Shown: positions 17,081 through 26,156, counted from the stretch's first letter. The stretch is DNA of 64,000 nt from JBFWNG01 sp050251195 (GCA_050251195.1 JBFWNG010000002.1:558001-622000); one strand, 5' to 3'. Notes: generated by a model not told the origin, from the sequence alone. Translations and numbers: made by a program.

Positions 17081-18706
17081 TTATCCCTTCTTTTCTAAAT
17101 AGTAATCGTAACTACCATCATAAGTACGAAGTTCGCCGTCATGAATCTCGAATACGCGATTGACGACTTGACGCAAGAAGTGACGGTCGTGGCTAACGAC
17201 GAGAACGGTACCTTCGAAACTTTTGACCGCCTTTAATAGGATCTCGCGGGATTCGATATCGATGTGGTTCGTTGGCTCGTCGAGAATGAGAAGATTAAGA
17301 GGGCTTGCCAGAATAATCGCGAGGAGAATGCGGCTGCGTTCTCCGCCCGATAAGACTCTAATTTTCTTATCGACGTCGTCTCCGCTGAAGAGGAACGCGC
17401 CAAGCAGGTTGCGTATGAAACCGACGGATGCTTCGGGGAAGCGGGACGTAACTTCCTCAAATACTGTTTTCTGAGGATCGAGAAGATCGAGTGCGTGCTG
17501 GCTAAAATAACCGATGTGAACGCTTGCCCCGATCCCCACTTTTCCCTCTGTGGGTTCCGTTTCCCCGACAATTGTTTTGAGAAGCGTAGATTTGCCGGCG
17601 CCGTTGACGCCGGTTACGGCAATTTTATCGAGTCGTTTGACCAAACCTGTGACGCCGTTGAAAACAGTTTTCTTTGTCCCGTCCTCGCGCTGCCAGGTCT
17701 TGGCCACGGTCTCGAGTCGAACAACGTCGTTGCCGCTTCTCGGAGGCGAGGAAAATTCGAAGTCGATTGTTTTCGCCTCTTGAGGTAACTCGATAACATC
17801 AATCTTCTCGAGTTTCTTCACGCGAGACTGTACTTGGGCGGCGTGTGACGCTCGCGCAGCGAATTTTGCGATGAACTCTTTTTCTTTTGAAAGCATTTCT
17901 TGTTGCCGTCTATGCGCCGCAACGAGTTGGTCGCGTCGGATGTCGCGTTCCCGCAGATAGAAGTCATAGTCTCCGGAATAGACGGTAATTTGTTTGTTGG
18001 CGATTTCGACGATGCGGTTCACAAGGCGATTCATGAATTCGCGATCGTGACTCGTCATGACAATAGCGCCTTTGTAGGAGCGAAGCCATTCTTCAAGCCA
18101 AAGAATCGATTCAATATCCAAATGGTTTGTCGGCTCGTCGAGTAGCAAAACGTCCGGGGCCATAACGAGAATCTGCGCCAACGCAATTCGCATTTTCCAA
18201 CCGCCGCTGAATTGTTCCACGGAGCGGTCATAGTCGTCCGGGCCAATCCCAAGGCCGGTTAGAACCGCTTTTGCGCGGGCTTCAAGGTCGTAGCCGCCAG
18301 CCTGTTGAAATTCGATCTGTGCCTCCCCGTAGCGCTCCATAAGTTTCTCGAAATCGTCGGGAGGTATGGGGTTGTGTTCGCTGTCGGCAAGGCGGGTTTC
18401 CACCTCTTCAATAAATGCTCCCAGCTCTGATATTCGGCCAGCCCCGGCCATAACCTGTGCTAACGCCGATCGTCCCTTCATCTCGCCTACGTCCTGCGAA
18501 AAGTAGCCAACCTTGACGTTGGGAAGCACGGTGATGGTTCCGCCGTCTGCGGTGTCCTCACCCATAATAAGGCGAAAAATCGTGGTCTTGCCTGCTCCGT
18601 TTGGACCGACAAGGCCGATGCGGTCTTCGGGCCGAACGAGAAATGAGGCGTTTTCGTAGAGGACGCGTTGCCCCTGGCGTTTCGTGAGATTGCTGAGGTG
18701 GATCAT
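17081..18706 (-). CDS. ABC-F family ATPase (translation factor type)
   Basis: A 541-residue soluble protein with two ATP-binding cassettes: Walker A GPNGAGKTT (about 34-42), signature FSGGWKMR and Walker B LLLDEPTNHLD in the first; GVNGAGKST, LSGGERSR and LILDEPTNHID in the second. The linker (about 245-300) has the KFAARASHAAQVQSR region typical of the ABC-F interdomain linker that reaches the ribosomal P site. It is distinct from the Uup-like protein at 70-1869: no C-terminal coiled coil is present. Ribosomal role is inferred from the family; EttA, YbiT and antibiotic-protection types cannot be separated here. It lies 22 bases downstream of the ferredoxin gene. Confidence 0.88.
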   Translation of the reverse strand: MIHLSNLTKRQGQRVLYENASFLVRPEDRIGLVGPNGAGKTTIFRLIMGEDTADGGTITVLPNVKVGYFSQDVGEMKGRSALAQVMAGAGRISELGAFIEEVETRLADSEHNPIPPDDFEKLMERYGEAQIEFQQAGGYDLEARAKAVLTGLGIGPDDYDRSVEQFSGGWKMRIALAQILVMAPDVLLLDEPTNHLDIESILWLEEWLRSYKGAIVMTSHDREFMNRLVNRIVEIANKQITVYSGDYDFYLRERDIRRDQLVAAHRRQQEMLSKEKEFIAKFAARASHAAQVQSRVKKLEKIDVIELPQEAKTIDFEFSSPPRSGNDVVRLETVAKTWQREDGTKKTVFNGVTGLVKRLDKIAVTGVNGAGKSTLLKTIVGETEPTEGKVGIGASVHIGYFSQHALDLLDPQKTVFEEVTSRFPEASVGFIRNLLGAFLFSGDDVDKKIRVLSGGERSRILLAIILASPLNLLILDEPTNHIDIESREILLKAVKSFEGTVLVVSHDRHFLRQVVNRVFEIHDGELRTYDGSYDYYLEKKG

Positions 18707-18728
18707 AATGATTTAAAACCTAAGAATT

Positions 18729-19028
18729 TTATGAATAGCTTTCAACTTCTATAGTGCAGGGACCAAATATGCGAGTCTGGCATCCCAAGCGTTCGCTGGG
18801 ATCGGCTCTCATAGCTTGCAAGAAATCCCTCTCTCTTTCTGTCATGGAGCTGAGGTTTTCGCCCCCTTCAAGCACCTTGAAAATACAGATCCCGCAGTCT
18901 GCCTCCCGGCAATCAAATTCAAGCGGAGTTGGCGACTTGCTATGAAGTGCTTGGAATCCCAAGCCCTTGCGAACCAATCGGGTCGTTTTTTTGCCCCGGT
19001 GGATGATCGTTACGCACACTTCTTCCAT
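18729..19028 (-). CDS. 2Fe-2S ferredoxin
   Basis: A 99-residue plant-type [2Fe-2S] ferredoxin. The four cluster ligands are Cys40, Cys45, Cys48 (CREADCGIC) and Cys83 (LGCQTR), the C-x4-C-x2-C...C spacing of the family. A helix between Cys48 and Cys83 (MTERERDFL) is typical. It would carry single electrons to an unidentified oxygenase or reductase in the cytoplasm; the Rieske oxygenase at 61286 is too far away for operon evidence. Gaps of 22 bases to the ABC-F gene and 33 to the astacin gene suggest a three-gene minus-strand unit. Confidence 0.86.
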   Translation of the reverse strand: MEEVCVTIIHRGKKTTRLVRKGLGFQALHSKSPTPLEFDCREADCGICIFKVLEGGENLSSMTERERDFLQAMRADPSERLGCQTRIFGPCTIEVESYS

Positions 19029-19061
19029 GCGGCGGAAAATAGCAGAATTCTGGGGCTTTGG

Positions 19062-20318
19062 CTATTCAAAGGGTGAGTGATCGGTGAACATACCCTCGTT
19101 GACGATGTCGTTGTAGCTCATCCAGACGGTTTTGCCGCTGAGAAGAGCTGTTAACGCCTGATTCTCATCGGCATTTTTGGGAGTAGAGAATCGAAAACCG
19201 TTGGGGCAGTTCCCGTTGTGGTTCTGGAACGGCGCCTTCGCGCCGGATATCTTCCATTCTTTTGGGTTGGTCGAGCTCCGGCAGGCAAAGGGAAACATGT
19301 CTGAACAGGCGGTATCTTGCCACTTCCCCGAGGATTTTATCGAGACGCAGTCAAGCGATTCTCCGCTTGGGCCAGCGGGAGCTCCCGGCACCCAATTGGT
19401 ATATCCGTTTGGTTGCGTGGGACCAGGTTGCGTTCCGGCGGCAAAGCCGTAAAGGTTCTTCGCGGTATTGACGTCGCTCATCGTGAGATTCGTCGATCTC
19501 TTAATTTCGCTTCCGTCTTTTTTTGTAATGGTCATCAGGTCGGCGCGTTTGGTGAACGCGTAGCTGCTATAGTGCATGATCGACTTGAAATCATATTCGA
19601 TGGACTGGTCGAAGCAGCCCTGTTTCGTAAAGTTGTGTTCTTGACCGGCGACAACGTTGTCCATGTTCACTGTGACGTAGTTGTCGCGGTCGGGACGCAC
19701 TTGCTCGTGGTTGAGGCCCAGGCTATGTCCCATCTCATGCAAGATCACGTCGGTATAACCGCAATCGGTTCCCAAGTTAATTACCCTCTTGCCTGGCGCA
19801 TATCCGACGTCAGCCCAACAACCCTCTGCGGTGGTTTGAAACACGACGTAAGCGCTGTCGCTCGGGAGGCGAGGCCTCCAAGTGAATCCAAAATAACCCC
19901 ACATTGAAGCGGAGCTTGCGATATGTTTTTTCAGAGTTGCATCCTGAATAGCGCTTATGTCGTAGGGAATAACAGCGTCGGGCCAGGTTTTTTTCTTGCC
20001 GCATACCGTAGCGGAAAGATCTAGACCGTCGCGATAAACCTCTTTTACCTCAGCGCCGGATAGAACCATGTCGCCGCTGGAGAGGAATCGATTGTCGTCA
20101 TCCTGTCTCGTGCCGTCTTCAAGAAGATCCTCCAACGTTTCACGGTCAAGAACCTTGATCTCCGGTTCGCCTGCGACGGTATTGTAATAAGAATTTGAAT
20201 ACTGCCCGAACGTGGGGTCTTTGGCCTGGAGTTCTGCTAAAAAGCGGCTTTGATCGGTAGAAGTGGTTTTGCAGCCCAACGCGACAAGCGTCACACCGAT
20301 AAGTCGGGATCTCTTCAC
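19062..20318 (-). CDS. Astacin-family zinc metalloprotease with lectin-like tail, lipoprotein
   Basis: A 418-residue exported protease. GTG start with GAGG six bases upstream; lipobox ALGC (Cys16). A pro-region (about 20-110) precedes the catalytic domain. The zinc motif HEMGHSLGLNHE begins at His194 and the Met-turn SIMHY follows, together diagnostic of astacins (M12A). After about residue 295 comes a region with NWVPGAPAG...DCVSIKSSGKWQD...FACRSS, the C-terminal half of a C-type-lectin fold, and a last segment with TVWMSYNDIV. The lectin part could bind glycans on a target cell. The substrate is unknown. The N-terminal lipobox would anchor it in a membrane. Confidence 0.86.
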   Translation of the reverse strand: MKRSRLIGVTLVALGCKTTSTDQSRFLAELQAKDPTFGQYSNSYYNTVAGEPEIKVLDRETLEDLLEDGTRQDDDNRFLSSGDMVLSGAEVKEVYRDGLDLSATVCGKKKTWPDAVIPYDISAIQDATLKKHIASSASMWGYFGFTWRPRLPSDSAYVVFQTTAEGCWADVGYAPGKRVINLGTDCGYTDVILHEMGHSLGLNHEQVRPDRDNYVTVNMDNVVAGQEHNFTKQGCFDQSIEYDFKSIMHYSSYAFTKRADLMTITKKDGSEIKRSTNLTMSDVNTAKNLYGFAAGTQPGPTQPNGYTNWVPGAPAGPSGESLDCVSIKSSGKWQDTACSDMFPFACRSSTNPKEWKISGAKAPFQNHNGNCPNGFRFSTPKNADENQALTALLSGKTVWMSYNDIVNEGMFTDHSPFE

Positions 20319-20352
20319 AGTTGCCTCGTTGTGATTTGATGAGAATACTATA

Positions 20353-21462
20353 TCACGACGCTAGGTTACCCGCAAAAGGAGGTTCTGACGCTGTAATCCC
20401 AAACTGGGCTCGAAAATTTCTGACTTTCCAAATTTGCAGAAGACCGTCAGCAATTGCAAGGACGCAGGGACCAAGGATAATTCCTGCTGTCCCAAAGGCC
20501 ATAAGGCCCCCCAATAGAGCGAAGAACACGAGGAGAGTATGATGTTGTAGGCGTTTTCCTACAAGAAGCGGGTACAACAAGTTATCTATGAGCGATATGA
20601 CGATCGTTCCCCAAGCAACAAGGATCAGTGCCTTGTTGACTTCGCCGGTAATGGCTAGATAAATCGCCGCTGGCGCCCAAATGACCGACGCACCGAGAAT
20701 AGGCACAACGGCCATAATCGCCATGATGACTCCCCAAAGCAGGGCAGCCGGCAATCCTAGCCACCAAAAGATCAAACCGCCCAACGCGCCTTGCACAATT
20801 GCGACGACGACGGTTCCGTACAGCGTCGCGTAAATCGTATCGCTGATTCGCTTGAAGATCATGGCACTCTCGCCCGGCGAAAGCGGCAGAATCTTGCGCA
20901 AACTTTCGATGGCCGGCTTTTGGTCACGAAAGAAGAAGAAGAGAACAAACAACGTAATCATGATCTCGGTCGCCAACCACGCCGAACCCGAAAGCGCTGT
21001 TGGGATTTGTTCGGCGACGGCGCCGCCGAGACCTTTCGCCTGTTCAGCAATATGAAGTTTGCCGTCAAGTAATTGCAGCAAGCGACTCTTCGCCAAGAGG
21101 TTGTCCCAAGTCCCTGATGTGAATTGTTTTTCAAGGAACCCGACGGCCGACGACACCTCTCCGGTGACTTGCTGCGTTACAAACGCGAGCGGCCCAATAA
21201 ATAGCAACGTTATCATCAGCACCATGAGCGCCGCCGAAATATTATTCGAACGAATCTTCCGTTTCATCCTTTTATGTAGCGGATACGCGACAACGGCAAG
21301 CGCCAAGGCCCAGACCAGCGATGAAATAAACGGTTTGAGCATAAGGTAACAAAGATAGAACGTAATGGCCGTACCTATAAGAAGCACAACTGTAAAAATC
21401 TTATTGGTAGGGAACCCCGTTACGGGCGTCACCGTCGAGCTCGTCAATTCAGTGTCGGGCAT
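20353..21462 (-). CDS. AI-2E family transporter (PerM-like permease)
   Basis: A 369-residue membrane protein. The start is ATG 21462 (MPDTELTS) because AGGAGGAT precedes it; an upstream extension to 21570 adds a polar non-conserved stretch. About eight transmembrane helices are seen, with the long central soluble loop (about 120-180) and the family segments ILPLSPGESAMIFKRI, GLGLPAALLWG-like WWLGLPAALLWGVIMAI and GTAGIILGPCVLAI. AI-2E family proteins are permeases of unclear substrate: some were linked to autoinducer-2 export, others to sodium/proton exchange. It stands alone. Confidence 0.87.
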   Translation of the reverse strand: MPDTELTSSTVTPVTGFPTNKIFTVVLLIGTAITFYLCYLMLKPFISSLVWALALAVVAYPLHKRMKRKIRSNNISAALMVLMITLLFIGPLAFVTQQVTGEVSSAVGFLEKQFTSGTWDNLLAKSRLLQLLDGKLHIAEQAKGLGGAVAEQIPTALSGSAWLATEIMITLFVLFFFFRDQKPAIESLRKILPLSPGESAMIFKRISDTIYATLYGTVVVAIVQGALGGLIFWWLGLPAALLWGVIMAIMAVVPILGASVIWAPAAIYLAITGEVNKALILVAWGTIVISLIDNLLYPLLVGKRLQHHTLLVFFALLGGLMAFGTAGIILGPCVLAIADGLLQIWKVRNFRAQFGITASEPPFAGNLAS

Positions 21463-21550
21463 GTCATCCTCCTGCCTCAACAGAAGAGCAAAAGTCATGC
21501 CAGGAAGGGTTTGCAAAGCGAATCCCCTCTGAATTAAGAGTGGAATTAGG

Positions 21551-21859
21551 GGGACAGTCGTTTTTTGCAAAGCAAAAAACCCTCTACCAACTCATGCTCA
21601 TGCCTAGAATTAAAGGAATTAAAGGGACAGTCGTTTTTTGCAAAGCAAAAAACCCTCTACCAACTCATGCTCATGCCTAGAATTAAAGGAATTAAAGGGA
21701 CAGTCGTTTTTTGCAAAGCAAAAAACCCTCTACCAACTCATGCTCATGCCTAGTATTAAAGGAATTAAAGGGACAGTCGTTTTTTGCAAAGCAAAAAACC
21801 CTCTACCAACTCATGCTCATGCCTAGAATTAAAGGAATTAAAGGGACAGTCGAACGCCC
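21551..21859. repeat. 73-bp tandem repeat, four full copies plus a partial one
   Basis: Units start at 21551, 21624, 21697 and 21770 and are almost identical; a shortened copy starts at 21843, and a further fragment (GGGACAGTCG) lies near 21904. Each unit contains a perfect hairpin, GTTTTTTGC-AAA-GCAAAAAAC, then CCTCTACC and a GGAATTAAAGGGACAGTCG junction. It lies between minus-strand genes, downstream of the FecR-domain gene and upstream of the permease. Because 73 is not a multiple of three, all three forward frames are open and give the same peptide in shifted order; no ribosome site supports coding. Confidence 0.9.
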
Positions 21860-21941
21860 AATAATTAATTGTAGGGACGGTAGGGTGTCCCCGGTGGAAT
21901 TAAAGGGACAGTCGACCGCCCAACAATTGCGAAGCAGAACC

Positions 21942-22931
21942 TTATTCAGTCTTAAAATATTTCTTGTAAACGTCCTCGTTCAGATCCTTTAAGTCTTGCT
22001 CGGAAGGTTTAGAGTCTTTTGCGCCGGCGGGGGCTTCGTCGAACGCTTGCTTGACGCTTATGGTGAGCAACTGCTCGACATCTTCTACTTTGGTAACGTC
22101 TATTTTTGCTCTTTCAAACAGTTCGGGGTCGGCGGCCTTTATGTCCTGGATTGTTGCTTCGACACTTTCCTTTTCCAAATCCACGATTTCTTTTTGCAGA
22201 TCCGGCGTAAGGTCTTTCATGGCTTCCGGCGTCGTCTTGGCGAGAAGCGAAGATTTTTGCACTTCGAGAAGCTCAGTTTTTGTCGATCGCTCGACCGCCA
22301 GCGGTTTGGGAGCCTCCTTTTTGTCGTTCGGAGTCGAACCTGCAGGCGCGGTTGAAACAACGTAACCGGCGGGTACCTCGACGGGCTTCGCTTCTAACCC
22401 CGTCGGCATGGCCTCTATTTTGCCGCGTACAACAACGATGGCCGCCCGACCCTTCTCGTCGGGATCGGCAACAAAGAAATCTGTTCCCCTTACGCCCATC
22501 GCAAGCGATCGCGACCTTACAACCATATTCTCTCTCGGTCCCTTAGGGCGCACCACGGATCGTATTTTGCCAAAGAACAGGTCGATAACGGTTCGATCCT
22601 CCTTGGTTGACAGAGCGCGATAGGATGAAGACGGTGCGAGAATGATCTGGTCTCCGTTTTCGTAAACAATTTTCGCTTTTGCATTGTTGCCTGTCTGAAC
22701 AACGTCGCCGCGCCGAACTTTGGTTCCCAATTTTGCCATGCGAAAGGTGTAGTATTTGCCGTTGTACAGCGCCTGATTCTTTTCGGACTTTGCGGTTGGA
22801 GCCGGATCTTGCAACAACTTCACTTCGCCCTCAACTTTTACCAACGTGGCGATGTGGTCGCCTTGCGCTAAAGCCGATGGGACGCCGAGAAAAAAAATAG
22901 CAATGACGGTGAGCAAGTTTTGTGCGACCAC
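21942..22931 (-). CDS. Exported FecR-domain protein
   Basis: A 329-residue protein. The start is taken as GTG 22931: AAGGAGG lies eight bases upstream, and it gives a clean signal peptide ending in PSALAQG. The ATG at 22973 has no ribosome site. Residues about 25-190 form a FecR domain (VKVEGEVKLL, RRGDVVQTG, AKIVYENGDQIIL, SRSLAMGVRGTDFFV). The C-terminal 130 residues are charged and helical. FecR domains of this soluble type bind or scaffold at the envelope; no FecI sigma factor or TonB receptor is nearby, so classical iron signalling is unlikely. It is divergent from the next gene. Confidence 0.82.
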   Translation of the reverse strand: MVAQNLLTVIAIFFLGVPSALAQGDHIATLVKVEGEVKLLQDPAPTAKSEKNQALYNGKYYTFRMAKLGTKVRRGDVVQTGNNAKAKIVYENGDQIILAPSSSYRALSTKEDRTVIDLFFGKIRSVVRPKGPRENMVVRSRSLAMGVRGTDFFVADPDEKGRAAIVVVRGKIEAMPTGLEAKPVEVPAGYVVSTAPAGSTPNDKKEAPKPLAVERSTKTELLEVQKSSLLAKTTPEAMKDLTPDLQKEIVDLEKESVEATIQDIKAADPELFERAKIDVTKVEDVEQLLTISVKQAFDEAPAGAKDSKPSEQDLKDLNEDVYKKYFKTE

Positions 22932-23024
22932 GAAAAATTCCTCCTTCTTTTTTACGGATTCTATCTGTATCATTTGTTTATGTTATATAACCCATTAGCT
23001 TCACTTGCAACTAAGGGAGAAAAC

Positions 23025-23744
23025 ATGCGCAAAATTTTGTTTCTTCTAGTTTGCCTTTCCTCGTCATCAGGTTTTGGACAGGCGAAGGAAGGCTTCGACT
23101 ATCCAGAGCTGCTTGTTGTGCCTTTAGCCAGTCAGCGCTTGGCTGACGAAGCGAAGAAAGAAGAACAAAAGGCATGGTCAATTCACGCACCGGTGCAGAT
23201 ATCGGCGTTGGCTACGATCTTTGCCGGAACGCAAGTGATGGGCGACAAAAAAAAGGGTGGCGATCTTTCGGATGCACACTACGCTGGTTTGGCCGCAACT
23301 GTCATCGGGTCGGGTTGGCTCTTAACCACGATTGGGATGTCAGCGGCATACCGTCCCTATGGTAGCGGACATTCGGAAATCAAGAAAATGCCTTCCAAAT
23401 CGCGCGAAGACAAACTCTATCGGGAGCGAATAGCGGAAGAACGGATACAAGCGCCCGCTCAGATTGCAGGCGCGATTAAATGGGGTTCTGTTTTATCCAA
23501 TTTTGCCGCGAGCGTCGCGGTACTGGCAAGCGCCGAGGAAGACGTCGCCAAAGTCTATGGAGGAGTGTCCGCCATTCTTTCGCTTGGACCTTTATTTTTT
23601 GATTACGGGTGGCGTACTGTTTATCAAAACCAGGAAAACTATAAGAAGCGAATTTACGGTCCATTGTCGGTGCTGCCGGCTACCATGCGCGATCCGCAAA
23701 CCAGTGCGGTCTTTAGAGGCGTGAGCGTCGCGTTTACTCTTTAG
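23025..23744 (+). CDS. Membrane-associated protein of unknown function
   Basis: A 239-residue protein starting at ATG 23025 after AAGGGAGA. A signal peptide is likely (KILFLLVCLSSSSGFG, cut near GQA). Three later hydrophobic segments (about 68-84, 94-113 and 160-195) suggest membrane or amphipathic helices. The middle is rich in charged residues (KKMPSKSREDKLYRERIAEE) and there is a repeated pattern around IHAPVQISALATIFAGT and IQAPAQIAGAIKWGSVLS, suggesting an internal duplication of about 120 residues. I do not recognise the family. The palindrome GTTATATAAC (22982-22991) in the divergent region with the FecR gene could hold promoter -10 elements. Confidence 0.7.
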   Translation: MRKILFLLVCLSSSSGFGQAKEGFDYPELLVVPLASQRLADEAKKEEQKAWSIHAPVQISALATIFAGTQVMGDKKKGGDLSDAHYAGLAATVIGSGWLLTTIGMSAAYRPYGSGHSEIKKMPSKSREDKLYRERIAEERIQAPAQIAGAIKWGSVLSNFAASVAVLASAEEDVAKVYGGVSAILSLGPLFFDYGWRTVYQNQENYKKRIYGPLSVLPATMRDPQTSAVFRGVSVAFTL

Positions 23745-24600
23745 GTTGTTTTTCCAGTGTTTTTTCCTCTGTCACGGGCGATTCATAATGGCTAGCGACG
23801 ATGAGTCGCTGTGCAAACTTCGCCGCAGCGCTGCGATCCCAATCATGCCCCTTTTTGGACGAGGCGAACTGGTATGCCTCTATAAAGTCTTTCCCCGCGA
23901 GCGGACTTTTGGCAAAGACGTCTTCTGAAACTTTTATGGCGTCATGAGTGGCGAGTTTGGGTCCTCCGTCGTCTTGAGTTAGAAAGGTAAACAATTCTGT
24001 GAAGGCGTTCGCAACGGGATGCCCTGGCTTCCCGTAAAGGGCCATTTTACCTGCCCACTTCACACAATAGGGACGGCTTTGAGCAATTCTATCCGACGCT
24101 AAGCAAAATTTGACCAACTTGAAATAGTCCTCCTTAGTGACCTCGGCGTCGAGATTGGGGTTGTTGCTGACGGATTCGGCTGTTTTTAACGAGGTAAGGA
24201 GGTCCATGTCCAGCATCTCTTTGAGATAGTTCGCCTTAAAAACCTCAACAAAGGCCTGCGCATGAGCATTGGACAGGCTCGCATACTGGACGCCTTTTTC
24301 GATGGAGTCGCGCGGACCCAATTGAGCGCGAAGTAGAAGCTCGGACACCTTAATGAATCGATCCGCCGCTCCTTCGCAATACGTTGCCACTCGAAAAGCG
24401 ATATCGCGTTTTCGTTCTTCGCTAAGCTGGGTCAGTTCTTTGGACTTTAGATAGTTGAGCGTCGTGACGTATTCCTTGGCGGATTGACAAGGCTTGGGTT
24501 CAGATGCAGGCGTGACGTTTGCCCCAGGTTGTGTTTTTGAAGAGTGAAAACACGAAGACAGGAATACGCATAGAGAGGAAACATAGATGGAACGTAGCAT
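23734..24600 (-). CDS. Lipoprotein of unknown function, helical
   Basis: A 288-residue predicted lipoprotein with lipobox LSSC (Cys17). After a short linker the rest is strongly alpha-helical, with regularly spaced polar and hydrophobic residues and four to five Cys that could pair (CQSAK, ATYCEGA, KFCLAS, PYCVKW). The helical repeat look (about 35-residue spacing) would fit a TPR/SEL1-like fold, but motifs are too weak to call. Its last 11 bases overlap the convergent gene ending at 23744. Confidence 0.7.
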   Translation of the reverse strand: MLRSIYVSSLCVFLSSCFHSSKTQPGANVTPASEPKPCQSAKEYVTTLNYLKSKELTQLSEERKRDIAFRVATYCEGAADRFIKVSELLLRAQLGPRDSIEKGVQYASLSNAHAQAFVEVFKANYLKEMLDMDLLTSLKTAESVSNNPNLDAEVTKEDYFKLVKFCLASDRIAQSRPYCVKWAGKMALYGKPGHPVANAFTELFTFLTQDDGGPKLATHDAIKVSEDVFAKSPLAGKDFIEAYQFASSKKGHDWDRSAAAKFAQRLIVASHYESPVTEEKTLEKQPKE

Positions 24601-24718
24601 ATGCGGCTCTCGACTGTTTTATGCAATTTTGTCATAGCCGCGTTGTTTTCGCTACGCGAAAACCCGCGGTCCAGTCGGGCTAGGGCAGGGCACACGCCGG
24701 TAAGCGGCTGGGAGGGGT

Positions 24719-24741
24719 AAGAGCCTCCGTCGGAGGCTCTT
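24719..24741 (-). terminator. Hairpin downstream of the serpin gene
   Basis: AAGAGCCTCCG and CGGAGGCTCTT form a perfect 11-bp stem around one base, seven bases after the serpin stop codon. There is no long T run on the minus strand, so it may be a weak or Rho-assisted terminator or an mRNA-stabilising hairpin. Confidence 0.65.
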
Positions 24742-24747
24742 GCGTCG

Positions 24748-26001
24748 TTACTCTGTTACCCTTGGATCTGATACTTGACCCATGAACAAAATCACGTTTG
24801 TGGTTTTGTCAATGATCGCGAAGATGAACGGTCTGTTGATTTCTACTGTAATTGGTTCGGGCGGAATGCTTGTCGTTTCACCCGTAATAGCAGTCGCGGC
24901 CGCTGCTTCTACGCCGCTTTCGTTGAAATCAATAAAAGCCTTGTGGATAACCTCCGACAAGTGAATGGGCGCTTCTCCCTGTAGGGACATCGCTGAAAAG
25001 TCTGCACTGTTGGCGTCAAAGGCGGTTTGCATTCCCATGTCCCTCAACGTTTGAGCTAAACTGAACGTAGAGGTGTATTTGAATTTTGGCGCATAGAGTT
25101 TGATGCGTTGGACATCGAATTTGCTTCGAATTTCTGCGATCTTGTCCTCTTTCAGAAATCGACTGCCAAAATCTCCTTCCTTTTTAGGAACGACAATCAA
25201 GAAACTCTGATCAACGGTAGGTCCTTCTTCCTTGGCGATGATGGGCAGCTCGATCGCTTGCACTTCTTCGTTGTCTATATACTCAAACGAGGCTTCTGTC
25301 GTCATGGTTGGGACGTTGATCTTTTCCCCGGACTTGAGCTCGAAGGGCCGTTCAGCGGTTTCCAGTTCTACGAAAGGATAGACCCAAGCGCCCTTGTAGT
25401 AGATCGCGTTGGTGAGTACGATGGCTGTGGCGGGCGACAAAGTGCCTTCGGGTATCAAGTTCTTGATTTTATCGTTTGTACGTTCCTCGACCCAAGCGTT
25501 GATTTTTTGTCGAGATTCTTCAACCGCTCCTTGGAAGTCCACGACTTGAAGCGGAGACGCATAGTAGGTGTCGAGGTTTTGTAAATACTCGGGATTGAAC
25601 CCGTATCCTTGTTGGCCCCATATAGCGTTGGCTGTTACAAGGGCGTATTTGACATCGGAACGGCAGTTGATGTCGCGGCGTAGGTTGCCGATGGCTCGTT
25701 GTGCCTCTTCTCCTTCAAGCCCAAGACGCAGGGTCTCCTTGATTTCGTTGGCAGTGGTGCCGGATGCGCCGGCATAAGCCATGCCGATAGCTGTTGAGAT
25801 GCTATAGGGCGAGAGAACGGTATTTGTGCTGGTGTTTTCTACTTGCCTGTAAAGGTCCAAAGCAAAGTTTGTGTAGCTTTCTGAGAGCGAAGCCAGCGAC
25901 TCCGGGTTTGATTCGGGAACTAAACCACATTCGCTGTTAGGAGCTGCCGTAGCCAGGGGTGTATAGAGCAATAATGTCGGTACAATGTTTCTCAAGCGCA
26001 T
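24748..26001 (-). CDS. Secreted serpin (serine protease inhibitor)
   Basis: A 417-residue exported serpin of normal full length. Signal peptide ends near ATAAPN (about 20). Family blocks are present: NTVLSPYSISTAIGMAYAGA (about 60-79), ANAIWGQQGY, IVLTNAIYYKGAW, and the C-terminal FNRPF-like INRPFIFAIIDKTTNVILFMG. The reactive-centre hinge GVEAAAATA starts at Gly363 and matches the inhibitory consensus, so it should undergo the loop-insertion trapping reaction. Counting from the hinge puts P1-P1' at Thr377-Ser378, followed by IPPE exactly as in alpha-1-antitrypsin. Thr at P1 suggests an elastase- or subtilisin-like target; this is inference. AAGGAG precedes the ATG. No partner gene adjoins it. 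Confidence 0.92.
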   Translation of the reverse strand: MRLRNIVPTLLLYTPLATAAPNSECGLVPESNPESLASLSESYTNFALDLYRQVENTSTNTVLSPYSISTAIGMAYAGASGTTANEIKETLRLGLEGEEAQRAIGNLRRDINCRSDVKYALVTANAIWGQQGYGFNPEYLQNLDTYYASPLQVVDFQGAVEESRQKINAWVEERTNDKIKNLIPEGTLSPATAIVLTNAIYYKGAWVYPFVELETAERPFELKSGEKINVPTMTTEASFEYIDNEEVQAIELPIIAKEEGPTVDQSFLIVVPKKEGDFGSRFLKEDKIAEIRSKFDVQRIKLYAPKFKYTSTFSLAQTLRDMGMQTAFDANSADFSAMSLQGEAPIHLSEVIHKAFIDFNESGVEAAAATAITGETTSIPPEPITVEINRPFIFAIIDKTTNVILFMGQVSDPRVTE

Positions 26002-26156
26002 AAGAACTCCTTGTCGTAAAGGGTGGAGAATGGGACGTTACCCATTTGATGGTGCGATTTCCTTGCAATTGCTATTCCGAAAAAGCGCGAGAAAGTTGAG
26101 ATCCCCTGCATCCCTTTGGAGTTGGGGATTACGCCAGAGTCTTTGCTGCGTCGTTT

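Noticed and set aside
21565..21992. Three overlapping short open frames in the 73-bp repeat array
   Set aside because: They exist because a 73-base unit without stop codons is open in all three frames. They give the same peptide shifted, with no ribosome site.
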